From positions 124,001 to 188,000 of the forward strand of contig NZ_JZRB01000014.1 in NCBI RefSeq assembly GCF_000964085.1: DNA of 64,000 bases, written 5' to 3'. This DNA is from Luteibacter yeojuensis. Lineage in GTDB: Bacteria > Pseudomonadota > Gammaproteobacteria > Xanthomonadales > Rhodanobacteraceae. Shown here one piece after another: positions 8,301-18,102 of the stretch. Positions within the stretch are counted from its first letter, which is position 1. The number at the start of each line of letters is the position of its first letter. A program made the position numbers and the translations under genes. The notes under the pieces were generated by a model. The model was not told the origin of the DNA. It made no database searches and saw nothing but the letters and a program-made list of their open reading frames with translations.

Positions 8301-11300
8301 TCAGACCTCGCGGGCCGCGTGTTCGAGGAGACGGCGCTCGCGGCGAGCGGCACGCTTCGCTTCCGAGCGCTCGTTCCACGCGCGGATCAGCACGTAGAAG
8401 AGCGGGGTGAAGATCAGGCCGAAGAAGGTGACGCCCAGCATGCCGGAGAACACCGCCACGCCCATGGCATGGCGCATCTCCGCACCGGCACCGTGCGAGG
8501 TCACCAGCGGCACCACGCCCATGATGAAGGCGAACGACGTCATCAGGATGGGGCGCAGGCGCAGGCGGGCGGCCTCGAGCACGGCGTCCACGCGGTTCAT
8601 GCCTTCGATCTCGGCCTCGCGGGCGAACTCGACGATGAGGATGGCATTCTTGCACGCCAGGCCCACCAGCACGATCAGGCCGATCTGGGTGAAGATGTTG
8701 TTGTCGCCCCCGGTGATGAACACACCGAAGATCGCGGACAGCAGCACCATCGGCACGATGAGGATCACCGCCAGCGGCAGGCTCAGGCTCTCGTACAGCG
8801 AGGCCAGCACCAGGAACACCAGCAGCACCGAGAGGGGGAACACCAGCACCGCGGTGTTGCCCGCGAGGATCTGCTGGTAGGTCAGCTCGGTCCACTCGAA
8901 CGACATGCCGTTGGGCAGGTTCTCCTTCACCAGCTTTTCCATCGCCGCCTGCGCCTGGCCCGTGCTGTAGCCCGGGGCCGCACCGCCGTTGATCTCGGCG
9001 GTGGGGAACCCGTTGTAATGCTGCACGCGGTCGGGGCCATTCGTCTGGCGCATGGTGAGGAACGAGCCCAGCGGCACGAGGTCGCCGTTGGCGTTGCGCG
9101 TCTTCAGGTTGGCGACGTCCGAGGCCTCGTGGCGGAACGACGGTTCCGCGGAGACGTTCACCTGGTAGGTGCGGCCGAAGCGGTTGAAGTCGTTCACGTA
9201 CAGCGAGCCGAGGTAGGCGGCCATGGTCTGGAACACATCGCCCAGGTCCACGCCTTCCGACTTCGCCTTCTCGCGGTCGATGTCGGCGTCGTACTGCGGC
9301 ACGCTCACCTGGTAACTGGTGAACAGGTGCGCCAGCTCCGGCGTCTTCTGGCTCTTGGCGATGATGTTCTGCGTCTGCTTGTACAGCTCCTCGAAGCCGA
9401 GGTCGGCGCGGTCTTCGATCTGCATGCGGAAACCGCCGATCGTGCCCAGGCCGTTCACCGGCGGGGGCGGGAAGATCGCGATGTACGCATCCTGGATCGA
9501 CGCGAACTTGGCGTTCAGCGCGGCGGCGATGGCATCGGCCGAGAGATCCTTCGAGCGGCGCTCCTCGAACGGCTTCAGCGTGACGAACACGATGCCGGCG
9601 TTGGTGGAGTTGGTGAAGCCGTTAATGGACAGGCCCGGGAACTGCACGGCGCTTTCCACGCCCGGCTGCTGCAGGGCGATATCACCCATGCGGCGCACCA
9701 CGCCCTCGGTACGGTCGAGCGAGGCGGCATCGGGCAGCTGCGCGAACGACACGAGGTATTGCTTGTCCTGCGAGGGCACGAAGCCCGTGGGCACCTTGGC
9801 GAAGCCGAAGAAGGCCAGCGCCACCAGGCCCGCGTACAGGAACAGCACCACGGCCGAGAAGCGCAGGATCTTGTTCACGCCGCTGACATAGCCGTTGGCG
9901 GCGCGCTCGAACGCGCGGTTGAACGGACGGAACACCCAGCCGAGGCCGCGCTCCATCCACACCGTGAGCTTATCCTTCGGCTCGTCGCGGCCCTTCAGCA
10001 GGATGGCGGAAAGCGCCGGGCTGAGGGTGAGCGAGTTGAATGCCGAGATGACCGTCGAGATGGCGATGGTGAGCGCGAACTGGCGATAGAACTGGCCGGT
10101 GAGGCCACTGATGAAGGCGGCCGGCACGAACACCGCGCACAGCACGAGTGCCGTTGCGACGATGGGGCCAGTCACTTCCGTCATGGCCATGCGCGTGGCC
10201 ATCTTCGGTTCCTGCCCGTGTTCGATGTGGCGCTCGACGTTCTCCACCACCACGATGGCGTCGTCGACCACGATGCCGATGGCCAGCACCAGGCCGAACA
10301 GCGACAGGGCGTTCAGCGAGAAGCCCGCCACGTACATGATGGCGAACGTACCGATGAGCGAAACAGGCACGGCCACCAGCGGGATGATCGAGGCGCGCCA
10401 GGTCTGCAGGAACAGGATCACCACCAGCACCACGAGGATGATGGCTTCGAACAGCGTGTGCACCACCGCATCGATCGAACCGCGCACGAACACCGTGGGG
10501 TCGTAGACGATGGAATAGTCGACGCCCTGCGGGAACTCCTTCTTCAGCTGGGCCATCTCCGCGCGCACTTCATCCGAAATGGCGATGGCGTTGGAGCCCG
10601 GGCGCTGGAAGATGGGGATGGCGACGGCTTCGCGGTTGTTCAGCAGGCTGCGCAGGGCGTAGTTGTTCGAGCCCAGTTCCACGCGCGCCACGTCGCGCAG
10701 GTGGGTGACGGAGTCGCCTTCGCTGCGGACGATGATGTTGCCGAAGTCGTCCTCGCTGACGAGGCGGCCCTTGGTGTTGATGTTGAGCTGGAACGCGTTG
10801 GTGTTCGGGCCGGGCGGCGCATTGAGCGAGCCGGCCGCCACTTCGATGTTCTGCTCGCGGATCGCCTTCACCACGTCGCCGGTGGTGAGGTTGCGGATGC
10901 TCAGCTGCTCCGGGTTCATCCAGATGCGCATGCTGTATTCGCCGGCGCCGAACAGCTGCACGTCGCCCACGCCATCGAGGCGGGCGAGCTGGTCCTTGAT
11001 GTGCGTGCGCGCGTAGTTCGACAGGTACAGCATGTCGTAGCGGTGGTCGGGCGACGTAAGGTGCACGACCATGGTGAGGTCGGGCGAACTCTTGTTCGTC
11101 GTCACGCCCAGGCGCTGCACTTCCTCGGGCAGGCGGGGCAGGGCCTGCGACACGCGGTTCTGCACCTGCACCTGGGCGTTATCCAGGTCGGTGCCGAGGG
11201 CGAAGGTCACGGTCAGCGTCATCGCGCCGTCGCTGGTGGCCTGCGACGAGGTGTAGAGCATGCCTTCCACGCCGTTGATCTGTTCTTCCAGCGGGGTGGC

Positions 11301-11489
11301 GACGGTTTCGGCGATGGTCTTGGGGTTGGCGCCCGGGTAGGTGGCCTTCACCACCACGGTGGGCGGCACCACCTCGGGGTATTCGCTGATCGGCAGCTTG
11401 AACACGGCGATACCGCCCGCGATCAGGAACAGCACCGACAGCACGCCCGCCAGGATGGGGCGTTCGACGAAGAATTGGGCGATTTTCAT
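8301..11489 (-). CDS. RND multidrug efflux pump, MexF/AcrB-like (HAE1)
   Basis: A 1062-residue proton-driven inner-membrane pump with the usual HAE1 length. The start MKIAQFFVERPILAGVLSVL gives TM1. Two large periplasmic loops follow, and the proton-relay Asp pair lies in TM4 (GIVVDDAIVVVENVERH). It resembles MexF more than AcrB in its N-terminal TM and LPISEYPEVVPP block. It sits between its adaptor and outer-membrane factor. It probably exports amphiphilic drugs or metabolites. Confidence 0.95.
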   Translation of the reverse strand: MKIAQFFVERPILAGVLSVLFLIAGGIAVFKLPISEYPEVVPPTVVVKATYPGANPKTIAETVATPLEEQINGVEGMLYTSSQATSDGAMTLTVTFALGTDLDNAQVQVQNRVSQALPRLPEEVQRLGVTTNKSSPDLTMVVHLTSPDHRYDMLYLSNYARTHIKDQLARLDGVGDVQLFGAGEYSMRIWMNPEQLSIRNLTTGDVVKAIREQNIEVAAGSLNAPPGPNTNAFQLNINTKGRLVSEDDFGNIIVRSEGDSVTHLRDVARVELGSNNYALRSLLNNREAVAIPIFQRPGSNAIAISDEVRAEMAQLKKEFPQGVDYSIVYDPTVFVRGSIDAVVHTLFEAIILVVLVVILFLQTWRASIIPLVAVPVSLIGTFAIMYVAGFSLNALSLFGLVLAIGIVVDDAIVVVENVERHIEHGQEPKMATRMAMTEVTGPIVATALVLCAVFVPAAFISGLTGQFYRQFALTIAISTVISAFNSLTLSPALSAILLKGRDEPKDKLTVWMERGLGWVFRPFNRAFERAANGYVSGVNKILRFSAVVLFLYAGLVALAFFGFAKVPTGFVPSQDKQYLVSFAQLPDAASLDRTEGVVRRMGDIALQQPGVESAVQFPGLSINGFTNSTNAGIVFVTLKPFEERRSKDLSADAIAAALNAKFASIQDAYIAIFPPPPVNGLGTIGGFRMQIEDRADLGFEELYKQTQNIIAKSQKTPELAHLFTSYQVSVPQYDADIDREKAKSEGVDLGDVFQTMAAYLGSLYVNDFNRFGRTYQVNVSAEPSFRHEASDVANLKTRNANGDLVPLGSFLTMRQTNGPDRVQHYNGFPTAEINGGAAPGYSTGQAQAAMEKLVKENLPNGMSFEWTELTYQQILAGNTAVLVFPLSVLLVFLVLASLYESLSLPLAVILIVPMVLLSAIFGVFITGGDNNIFTQIGLIVLVGLACKNAILIVEFAREAEIEGMNRVDAVLEAARLRLRPILMTSFAFIMGVVPLVTSHGAGAEMRHAMGVAVFSGMLGVTFFGLIFTPLFYVLIRAWNERSEAKRAARRERRLLEHAAREV

Positions 11490-11495
11490 GGTGGA

Positions 11496-12695
11496 TCAGT
11501 CCTGCGTCTGCGCCACGCTGTCGACGCCGGCGGGGCGGCTGGCGACATTGCGCGCGCTATCGGGTACCAGGGAGGCCATGGCCACGCGCTTGGCGTTCAC
11601 TTCCACGCCGGGGCGCACGCGCTGCAGGCCGTTGACGATCACGACATCCTCGGCATTGAGGCCGTTGTCGACCACGCGCAGGCCGTCGACAAGCGCACCG
11701 GTGGACACGCGGCGGTACTCCACCTTCTTGTCCTTGCCCAGCACGTAGACGAACTTGTTGCCGAGGTCGGTGCCCACGGCCTTGTCGTCGATCAGCGCGC
11801 GCGGCTGTGCGTTGCCGCTGCGCAGTTCCACGCGGGCGAACAGGCCGGCGGTGAACGCGCCATCGGCATTGGGGAACACCGCGCGCAGGCGGATCGTGCC
11901 GGCGCCGGCACGCACCTGGTTGTCGACGAAATCGATCTTGCCCACGTGCGGGTAGCCCTGCTCGTCGGCCAGGCCCATGTCGACCTCCGGCGCACGGCCG
12001 TTCTGCCGGCGCAGGCGGTCGAGCTTCAGGAAGGTCTGCTCGTCGACATCGAAGTAGACGTACATCGGGTCGACGGTGACGACGCTGGTCAGCGTGTCGG
12101 TGGGCGAGACGAGGTTGCCGGCGGTGATCTGCGCGTTGCTGACCTTGCCATCGACCGGCGCGCGCACCTCGGTGAACGAGAGGTTGAGGCGGGCGTTGTC
12201 GAGCGCGGCCTGCACCGACGCCACCTGGGCCTTCGCGCTGGCGGCGGCGGTGTCGAGCCGGTCGGCCTCTTCCTGCGAGACCGCATGCTGGGCGACCAGC
12301 TTGCTGCCGCGGGCCGCGTTGGCGTCGGCGTTCTTCGCCTCGGCGCGGGCCTGGGCCAGGTTGGCGGCGAGGCGATCGGCCTCCGCACGGTACGGGCGCG
12401 GGTCGATGGTGAAGAGCAGGTCGCCCTTCTTCACCGTGGCGCCTTCGCGGAAATGCACCGAATCCACGTAGCCGCTGACACGCGGGCGCACCTGGATCGA
12501 ATCGACGGCCTGCACCCGGCCGGTGAAGGTGTTGCTGTCAGCCACCGGGCGCAGCAGCACCTGGGCAACGGTGACCTCGGGCGCGGCCATGCCAGCGGTG
12601 GGCTCGGCGGCGTGGGTGCTGGGCGCGCCCAGCCAGATGGCGGAGGCGATGGCGACGGCTAAGGCGCTGGAGCCGAAGAGGATTTTCTTTTTCAT
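11496..12695 (-). CDS. RND periplasmic adaptor (MexE/AcrA-like)
   Basis: A 399-residue membrane-fusion protein. The N-terminal hydrophobic segment after MKKKILFG is a signal or anchor without a lipobox Cys. The lipoyl/hairpin region contains VDSIQVRPRVSGYVDSV and a coiled-coil section around residues 100-180, followed by beta-barrel and membrane-proximal domains. The ATG at 12695 is chosen because a longer in-frame extension would add a low-complexity Pro/His stretch ahead of the signal sequence. It is the first gene of the operon. Confidence 0.92.
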   Translation of the reverse strand: MKKKILFGSSALAVAIASAIWLGAPSTHAAEPTAGMAAPEVTVAQVLLRPVADSNTFTGRVQAVDSIQVRPRVSGYVDSVHFREGATVKKGDLLFTIDPRPYRAEADRLAANLAQARAEAKNADANAARGSKLVAQHAVSQEEADRLDTAAASAKAQVASVQAALDNARLNLSFTEVRAPVDGKVSNAQITAGNLVSPTDTLTSVVTVDPMYVYFDVDEQTFLKLDRLRRQNGRAPEVDMGLADEQGYPHVGKIDFVDNQVRAGAGTIRLRAVFPNADGAFTAGLFARVELRSGNAQPRALIDDKAVGTDLGNKFVYVLGKDKKVEYRRVSTGALVDGLRVVDNGLNAEDVVIVNGLQRVRPGVEVNAKRVAMASLVPDSARNVASRPAGVDSVAQTQD

Positions 12696-12743
12696 GGGGC
12701 AGCCTGGGACCTTGAGGGAAAGTAGGTGGGCTGGGACGGGTGG

Positions 12744-12804
12744 TGGGTGGTGGGAGTGGCATCCGGAGGGCCCTTGCCCCACCTATTGCCACTCCCACCA
12801 CCCA
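12744..12804. repeat. 18-bp perfect inverted repeat in the divergent efflux/LysR region
   Basis: Arms TGGGTGGTGGGAGTGGCA (12744-12761) and TGCCACTCCCACCACCCA (12787-12804) enclose a 25-base loop. It lies between the adaptor start and the LysR promoter. It could be a REP-like element, a transcript hairpin or an operator; the sequence alone does not decide. Confidence 0.75.
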
Positions 12805-12845
12805 TCTCCCGCCCCCGCTGTTGCTCTGGCTGCGTAACCTAGGTC

Positions 12846-12876
12846 TTGCGCGTCAAGTAAAAAATGGGTCTACAAT
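12846..12876 (+). promoter_or_regulatory. candidate sigma-70 promoter of the LysR gene
   Basis: A -10-like TACAAT (12871-12876) lies 19 bases after a -35-like TTGCGC (12846-12851). This AT-richer patch (CAAGTAAAAAATG) stands out in a very GC-rich region. The spacing is slightly long. Confidence 0.45.
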
Positions 12877-12886
12877 CATCGCGGCT

Positions 12887-12901
12887 GTGACCCAGAGTCA
12901 C
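12887..12901 (+). promoter_or_regulatory. LysR box (T-N11-A) in front of the LysR gene
   Basis: GTGACCCAGAGTCAC is a perfect 5-bp inverted repeat with a 5-base centre. It contains the T-N11-A arrangement that LysR-type regulators bind. It lies 26 bases before the LysR start and just after the candidate -10. It would allow autoregulation and perhaps control of the divergent efflux operon. Confidence 0.6.
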
Positions 12902-12926
12902 GAATGCACCCACTCCGGAGTTCGCG

Positions 12927-13916
12927 ATGGAAGACTTTTCCGCTATCAGCGTGTTTGTCCGGGTGGTGGAGGCGAAGAGCTTCTCGGCCGCCGCCACCCA
13001 CCTCGAAATGACCCCGTCGGGGGTGAGCCGCGCCATCTCGCGCCTGGAGGAAAGCCTGGGCGCCCGGCTGTTCTTCCGCTCAACGCGTTCGCTGCGGTTG
13101 ACCGACGATGGCAGCGCGTTCTACTCGCGCTGCAAGGAGATCCTCTCCGACCTCACCGAGGCCACCGAGGCCCTCGGGTATGCCAAGACCAAGCCGGCGG
13201 GCAAGCTCCGCGTGGCGGCGTCATCGGCCGTGGGCCGGGCCGCGCTCATCCCCAACCTGGCGGAATTCGAGATGCGGTTCCCGGATATCCGCCTCGAGCT
13301 GACCATGTGCGATTACCCCTTCGACCTCAACGAGGAGGGGTTCGATTGCGCCATCCGCATGGGCGAGCTGGCGGATTCCAGCCTCATCGCGCGGAAGATC
13401 GGCCACTTCAGCAACGTGCTGTGCGCCTCGCCGTCGTACCTGGCGCGGCACGGCACGCCGTCGTCCATCGAGGACCTGAAGACCCACCGCACGGTCAATT
13501 TCGTGCACCCGAGCACGGGCAAGCCCTACCAGTGGCAGTTCGACTCCCCGGGCGGGCGCGTGTCCGTGGACGTGGACGCCCACATGCTGATCAACGACGG
13601 TGAATCAGTGATCCAGGCCGCCATCGCGGGGCTTGGCATCATCCAGGCGCCGCACTGCCTGGCCGCGTGCGCGCTGCAGAAGGGCCTGCTTGAGATCATC
13701 ATGACCGACACGATCTCCACCGGCTCGAACCTGTGGATCGTCTACCCGCAGAAGCGCCACCTCTCGGCCCGCGTGCAGGCCTTCATCGAGTGGACCAGCG
13801 AGCTGTTCCAGCGCACCAGCGACCCGCAATGCCGGCTGGTGGAGCAGCAGCAGGCGGCGTTGGAGGCCGCCCGCAAGAAAAAGCCGGCGCCAGCGGCCAT
13901 CGCGGCGGTGGCCTGA
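12927..13916 (+). CDS. LysR-family transcriptional regulator
   Basis: A 329-residue LTTR. The winged HTH is at residues 1-60 (VEAKSFSAAATHLEMTPSGVSRAISRLEESLGARLF), followed by a LysR-substrate domain to about residue 300 and an Ala/Lys-rich tail. It is divergent from a MexEF-OprN-like operon, the same layout as mexT in Pseudomonas. It is therefore the likely activator or repressor of the pump (inference). Confidence 0.92.
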   Translation: MEDFSAISVFVRVVEAKSFSAAATHLEMTPSGVSRAISRLEESLGARLFFRSTRSLRLTDDGSAFYSRCKEILSDLTEATEALGYAKTKPAGKLRVAASSAVGRAALIPNLAEFEMRFPDIRLELTMCDYPFDLNEEGFDCAIRMGELADSSLIARKIGHFSNVLCASPSYLARHGTPSSIEDLKTHRTVNFVHPSTGKPYQWQFDSPGGRVSVDVDAHMLINDGESVIQAAIAGLGIIQAPHCLAACALQKGLLEIIMTDTISTGSNLWIVYPQKRHLSARVQAFIEWTSELFQRTSDPQCRLVEQQQAALEAARKKKPAPAAIAAVA

Positions 13917-13951
13917 CGCTGCGTGGCCCACGTGGGTCGTTCCCGCCGGGC

Positions 13952-15496
13952 TCACCTGCGTCGCCGTTTGAGTAACGCATGGAGTTTCTGCATGTCCTCC
14001 TGCCGACGTGCGCGCGACAGCCCGGTAGGCGCCAGCGATGCGATATCCGCGTCGGTAATGGCCATGTCGATCCATGGCGGGGGGGAACTGGGCGGCGCTG
14101 CGAACGTCGCCGTTGGCGCCAGCGCACGGCCGCCGTTTTCGCCGATGGCGGCACCCAAAGCCCATAATGCGGCGCGTATGTTGGGCAGGGGGCCAATGTG
14201 GCCGCCGGAACCCTGCGGCTTGCCTGTGACGATCATGAGATCGCGCAATTGGCGTGAGGACAACACCGCGCCGCCCGTCTTGATCTTGTACCAGGACTGG
14301 ATGGCGACGGCGGCCGTGGCGACAATGGGGCCCGCAGACGATGTGCCCGAGAACGTCTGCGTGAACGTATCGTTGGGGCCGCCGTTGTAGAGGTCGCCAT
14401 AACCAGCGGAGCAGACGGTCCAGTCGCCCCAGCCCTGCAGGTGGACCTGCGTTCCATACGTAGAAAAACTTGCCTTGTTGCGCCCGTACTTGGTGCCGGC
14501 GCCGACAATGATGGCCCCGTTGTCCCCGCGCCCACGGTACTCGTCATAAAAGGGCAAATCGAGATTCTCGTCGCCATTGCCCGCTGTCGCCACCACCACG
14601 ATCCCGGCGTCGGTTGCGAGCTTGGTGATCTCCCACACGGAGCGGTCGAAGTCGGGAGGTACCAACACATCGTCGCGGCCGCCGGTCTGCATTTCATATA
14701 AGAAGACGTCGCCCGGGCGCAGATACTTAAGGCCTTCCGCGATGCCGGCCGCCCGCCCCAGCGGAAGTTCCGACACGGCATAGAGCGCGTCAGCGCCAAA
14801 GACGCCGCCAACGATGCCCCTGGGGTCATCGATGTCGCCCTGCACGCCGTACATGACGCCTACGACGGCCGCGCCGTGGTCGTCATAATCGCTATTCGTG
14901 CTTTGAAGCACCTGGATGAGTCGGCCAGGCTGCTCAAGGTCGGCGTGTTTGAAGTTGTAGCCCCATTCAATGTCCGCGATGCGAACGCCCCAACCGCTGA
15001 CGCCGAGCTCCCATGCGTACCAGGCATCGACCCCGTCAGGGTCATCGAGGTAGTCCTGGTATCCCAGCAGGTCAGGCGCCTGCGACCCGCGCGCCTTTCT
15101 CACTCGGGGTTGGGTCAAGGGTGCGATACGCCTGGGGCTTCCGTCGACCGATTGCGGATCCCACGGTGCCACGTTCCGTGGCTCGATCGAGGCGTACTCG
15201 ACGAGGCCGGACGCCTCGAAATCCGACGCAAGGGGCAACAGGTCGTCCCGGCTGTTGGCCACCACATCCTGCACGTACATGAGGGTGGCCAGCGGCGAGA
15301 GGTCTGCATGGTGATCGAGGCGGCCACTCAAATCGTCCTTCGCGGCCGCCACCATGGGGCGGACGCGGAACGGGGATAGACGCGCTTGCGGCCATCGTTC
15401 CGCATCCAGCGGTCGCCCATCGCCATCCACCACGCCGGGCTTGAACTTCAGGACGAGCTGAAACGTCGGGTGCAGCGAAGCCAGCCTGGCATTCAT
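13952..15496 (-). CDS. S8 family serine peptidase (subtilase) without visible signal peptide
   Basis: A 514-residue subtilase. The catalytic triad appears intact: Asp175 (RIADIEWG), His207 (DDHGAAVVG) and Ser386 (FSGTSSAGP), with the oxyanion Asn307 (TAGNGDE). About 160 residues precede the catalytic domain and may act as a propeptide or inhibitor-like domain. The N-terminus (MNARLASLHPTFQLVLKF) is not a Sec signal peptide. The tail is Pro/Ala-rich and ends in a basic patch (LKRRRR). The substrate and location are unknown. Confidence 0.88.
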   Translation of the reverse strand: MNARLASLHPTFQLVLKFKPGVVDGDGRPLDAERWPQARLSPFRVRPMVAAAKDDLSGRLDHHADLSPLATLMYVQDVVANSRDDLLPLASDFEASGLVEYASIEPRNVAPWDPQSVDGSPRRIAPLTQPRVRKARGSQAPDLLGYQDYLDDPDGVDAWYAWELGVSGWGVRIADIEWGYNFKHADLEQPGRLIQVLQSTNSDYDDHGAAVVGVMYGVQGDIDDPRGIVGGVFGADALYAVSELPLGRAAGIAEGLKYLRPGDVFLYEMQTGGRDDVLVPPDFDRSVWEITKLATDAGIVVVATAGNGDENLDLPFYDEYRGRGDNGAIIVGAGTKYGRNKASFSTYGTQVHLQGWGDWTVCSAGYGDLYNGGPNDTFTQTFSGTSSAGPIVATAAVAIQSWYKIKTGGAVLSSRQLRDLMIVTGKPQGSGGHIGPLPNIRAALWALGAAIGENGGRALAPTATFAAPPSSPPPWIDMAITDADIASLAPTGLSRARRQEDMQKLHALLKRRRR

Positions 15497-15634
15497 GGGT
15501 CCTCCAATGATCCTGCGTGGAGGTTACTGGCTACGCCGCGCCCGGGCTCTCGTCTACCCCAATCGCTGCCCCGACCCGGACAAAGCCATGCATCCCATTG
15601 AAACGTTTCGTGAATACCGAAGGAGACGGCGCGT

Positions 15635-16429
15635 TTAGCCGCCCGTCGGCAGGAACAGCAAAAGCGCGATACCCAGCGCGATGCGGTACACCGCGAACGC
15701 CGTGAAGCGGTGCGAGCGGATGTAACCCAGCAGCCACTTCACCGCCGCGAAGGCGACGAGGGTGGATACGACGAACGCCACGCCCAGGCCGGTCCAGTCC
15801 TCGCCCGCGGCGCCGCCGTGCTGGTAAGTCTTCAGCAGCTCGTAGCCCGTGGCGGCGTACATCGTCGGGATGCCGACGAGGAAGGCGAACTCGGTGGCCG
15901 CGGCTCGGTTGCTGGTGCCGGCCAGCATGGCCACGAAGATGGTGGCCGCCGAGCGCGAGGTGCCCGGGAAGATGCCCGCCACCATCTGCGCGAGGCCCAC
16001 GAGGATGGCGACCCGCCAGGTGATCTTCGCCTGGTCGGGCCGCTTGGCCGCGACCTGCTCCGCGCCGATCATCCAGATGCCGCCGATGATGAGGGCCCAC
16101 GCGATGGGCGTGATGGTCTCGGGCAGCTTGAAGCCCATCTTGGTGGCGATGAGGCCGAGCACCGCCGTGATGAGGAACGCCACGCCCAGCTTCAGGATGT
16201 AGTCGCGCGTCTCCGGGCGGCGCCAGTTCTGCACGAAGCTCCACAGGGTGCGCCAGTAGATGAAGGTGACCGCGAGGATCGCGCCTGCCTGGATCGCCAC
16301 GTTGAAGAGATCGGACCGCTCGCCTAGCCAGCGCTCCGCGATGAGCAGGTGGCCCGTGCTGGAGATGGGCAGGAACTCGGTGATCCCCTCGATGATGCCG
16401 AGGAGGATGGCGTTGATCAGGTCATTCAC
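15635..16429 (-). CDS. uppP: undecaprenyl-diphosphatase (BacA/UppP)
   Basis: An integral membrane enzyme that dephosphorylates undecaprenyl pyrophosphate, recycling the lipid carrier for peptidoglycan and O-antigen; overexpression gives bacitracin resistance. Signature motifs are EGITEFLPISSTGHLLI and the second block IFPGTSRSAATI. The GTG start at 16429 gives 264 residues with the family-typical N-terminus (VNDLINAILLG). An ATG at 16480 would add 17 residues. Several TM segments follow. Confidence 0.92.
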   Translation of the reverse strand: MNDLINAILLGIIEGITEFLPISSTGHLLIAERWLGERSDLFNVAIQAGAILAVTFIYWRTLWSFVQNWRRPETRDYILKLGVAFLITAVLGLIATKMGFKLPETITPIAWALIIGGIWMIGAEQVAAKRPDQAKITWRVAILVGLAQMVAGIFPGTSRSAATIFVAMLAGTSNRAAATEFAFLVGIPTMYAATGYELLKTYQHGGAAGEDWTGLGVAFVVSTLVAFAAVKWLLGYIRSHRFTAFAVYRIALGIALLLFLPTGG

Positions 16430-16587
16430 GTGGCTGGGGTTCCAGTGGACAAAGGCGGCATAGCTTAGCCCGGCGAACATGACTGCCGTCACGCTGCGCC
16501 CACGGAGGGCGCTGATACTTTCGATTACCGCACTGGATGGTTCGGTAACGGCCGTCCTTTCGTAAGAACTTTCCAATCGGACCTGCC

Positions 16588-18102
16588 ATGGCGCCTCGTT
16601 CTACCCTGTGCCGCCGGGCTGGCGGCGTCGTCGCCGTCGCGCTCGCCGGGGCCATGGGCCTCGCCGCGTGCGCGCCGCCGGTGCGGCCGCCGGCGTTTAC
16701 CCCGCGCGAGGAAGTGCCTCTGGCCGGCCTGCCCACGGGCCAGGCCGGCTGGCCCGATGCCCAGTGGTGGAAGCGTTATAACGACCCCCAGCTCAATCAC
16801 GTGGTGGACCTCGCCATGCGCGGTTCGCCCAACCTGGAGCAGGCCGAAGCCCGCTACCGCGCGGCGTTGCGCGCGGTGGACTCGGCGAAGGCCGAACTGA
16901 ATCCCCAGGTGCGCGCGCTGCTCTCGGGCAGCCACGGCTACAGCGACGTGACGCTGCACGGCCAGGCACCCGGTGCCAGCGGCAGCGCACAGGGCTTCGA
17001 GCTCAGCCCCGGCAGCAGCTGGAGCAACAGCGGCGTGGCAGGCGCGCTGGCCACCTGGGACCTCGACCTGTGGGGCAAGCAGAAGGATGCCGTCGCCGCG
17101 GCCGTGGGCCAGGCCCGCGCGGCGGAGGCCGAGAAGGCGTCGGCGGCCGCTTCGCTGCAGTACAACGTCGTGAACACCTACTTCGACTGGCAGGCGCAGC
17201 AGGCGCGCCTGGACGTGGCGCGCCACGGGGTGAAGAGCAGCGAGGATTACCGCTCGCTGGTCGAGCTGCGCGTGAAGCACGGCCTCGACGACCCCACGGC
17301 GCTGGACCAGGCCGATGCACAGCTCGCCCAGCAGCGCGGCAGCGTGGCGCAGCTGGAAGGCGCGGCGGCGCTGGATGGCGTGCAGCTGGCGGCGCTCGCA
17401 GGTGTCGCGCCCGCCGACCTCGAAGCCCTGAAGCCCACGCCCCTGCCCACCCCCGATGTGCAACTGCCGCCTGATGCACGGCTTGGCCTGCTCGCGCGCC
17501 GCCCCGATATCGCCGCCGCCCGCTGGCAGATCGAGGCATCGTCGAAAAACATCGACCAGGCCCGCAAGGCCTACTACCCCGACGTGAGCCTGATGGGCCT
17601 GGGCGCCTTCCTGCGCACGTACCCTGACCTCGGCTCCGGCACGCGCACCGACCTCGGCCTTGGCAACGTCGGCCTCTCCGTGCAGCTGCCCATCTTCAGC
17701 GGCGGCCGCCTGAAAGCCCAGTACGAGACGGCGCAGGCGCAGCTCGACACCGCGGTGGCGCAATACGATGGCGCCGTGGTGCAGGCGGCGGGCGACGTGG
17801 CGCAGGGCATCGCCACGCTCCAGGCCTTGGAGGCGCGCCGCACGCAGCAGGATGCGCAGTACGACGCCACCGTGGCGCAGAAGACCAAGGCGGGCGACCG
17901 CCGCGCCAAGGGCCTCATCGACGACCGCGACTGGCTGCGGGCCGACATGCAGGTGGACGAGCAGCGTGACGCCCGCCTGCAGATCATCAGCCAGATGCTC
18001 TCGGCCAACCTTTCCCTGATCCACGCGCTGGGCGGCGGCTATGTCGCCGACGACCTGCCCAGCCTGCCGGCCGCCACGGCCGCGAAGGAAGCCTCGCGAT
18101 GA
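16588..18102 (+). CDS. efflux outer-membrane factor lipoprotein (NodT family)
   Basis: A 504-residue outer-membrane channel subunit with a lipoprotein signal peptide (LAACAPPVRPP). Paired OEP domains show the WDLDLWGKQKDAVAAAV and RRPDIAAARWQIEASS blocks. It is the first gene of an EmrAB-like tripartite efflux operon. Its stop overlaps the adaptor's ATG (ATGA). Confidence 0.93.
   Translation: MAPRSTLCRRAGGVVAVALAGAMGLAACAPPVRPPAFTPREEVPLAGLPTGQAGWPDAQWWKRYNDPQLNHVVDLAMRGSPNLEQAEARYRAALRAVDSAKAELNPQVRALLSGSHGYSDVTLHGQAPGASGSAQGFELSPGSSWSNSGVAGALATWDLDLWGKQKDAVAAAVGQARAAEAEKASAAASLQYNVVNTYFDWQAQQARLDVARHGVKSSEDYRSLVELRVKHGLDDPTALDQADAQLAQQRGSVAQLEGAAALDGVQLAALAGVAPADLEALKPTPLPTPDVQLPPDARLGLLARRPDIAAARWQIEASSKNIDQARKAYYPDVSLMGLGAFLRTYPDLGSGTRTDLGLGNVGLSVQLPIFSGGRLKAQYETAQAQLDTAVAQYDGAVVQAAGDVAQGIATLQALEARRTQQDAQYDATVAQKTKAGDRRAKGLIDDRDWLRADMQVDEQRDARLQIISQMLSANLSLIHALGGGYVADDLPSLPAATAAKEASR

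Noticed and set aside
8319..12662. Very long open frame (1447 codons) antisense to the RND operon
   Set aside because: It is His/Gly/Ala/Arg-rich with no domain, and mirrors well-conserved efflux genes on the other strand; it is a shadow of high GC codon use.
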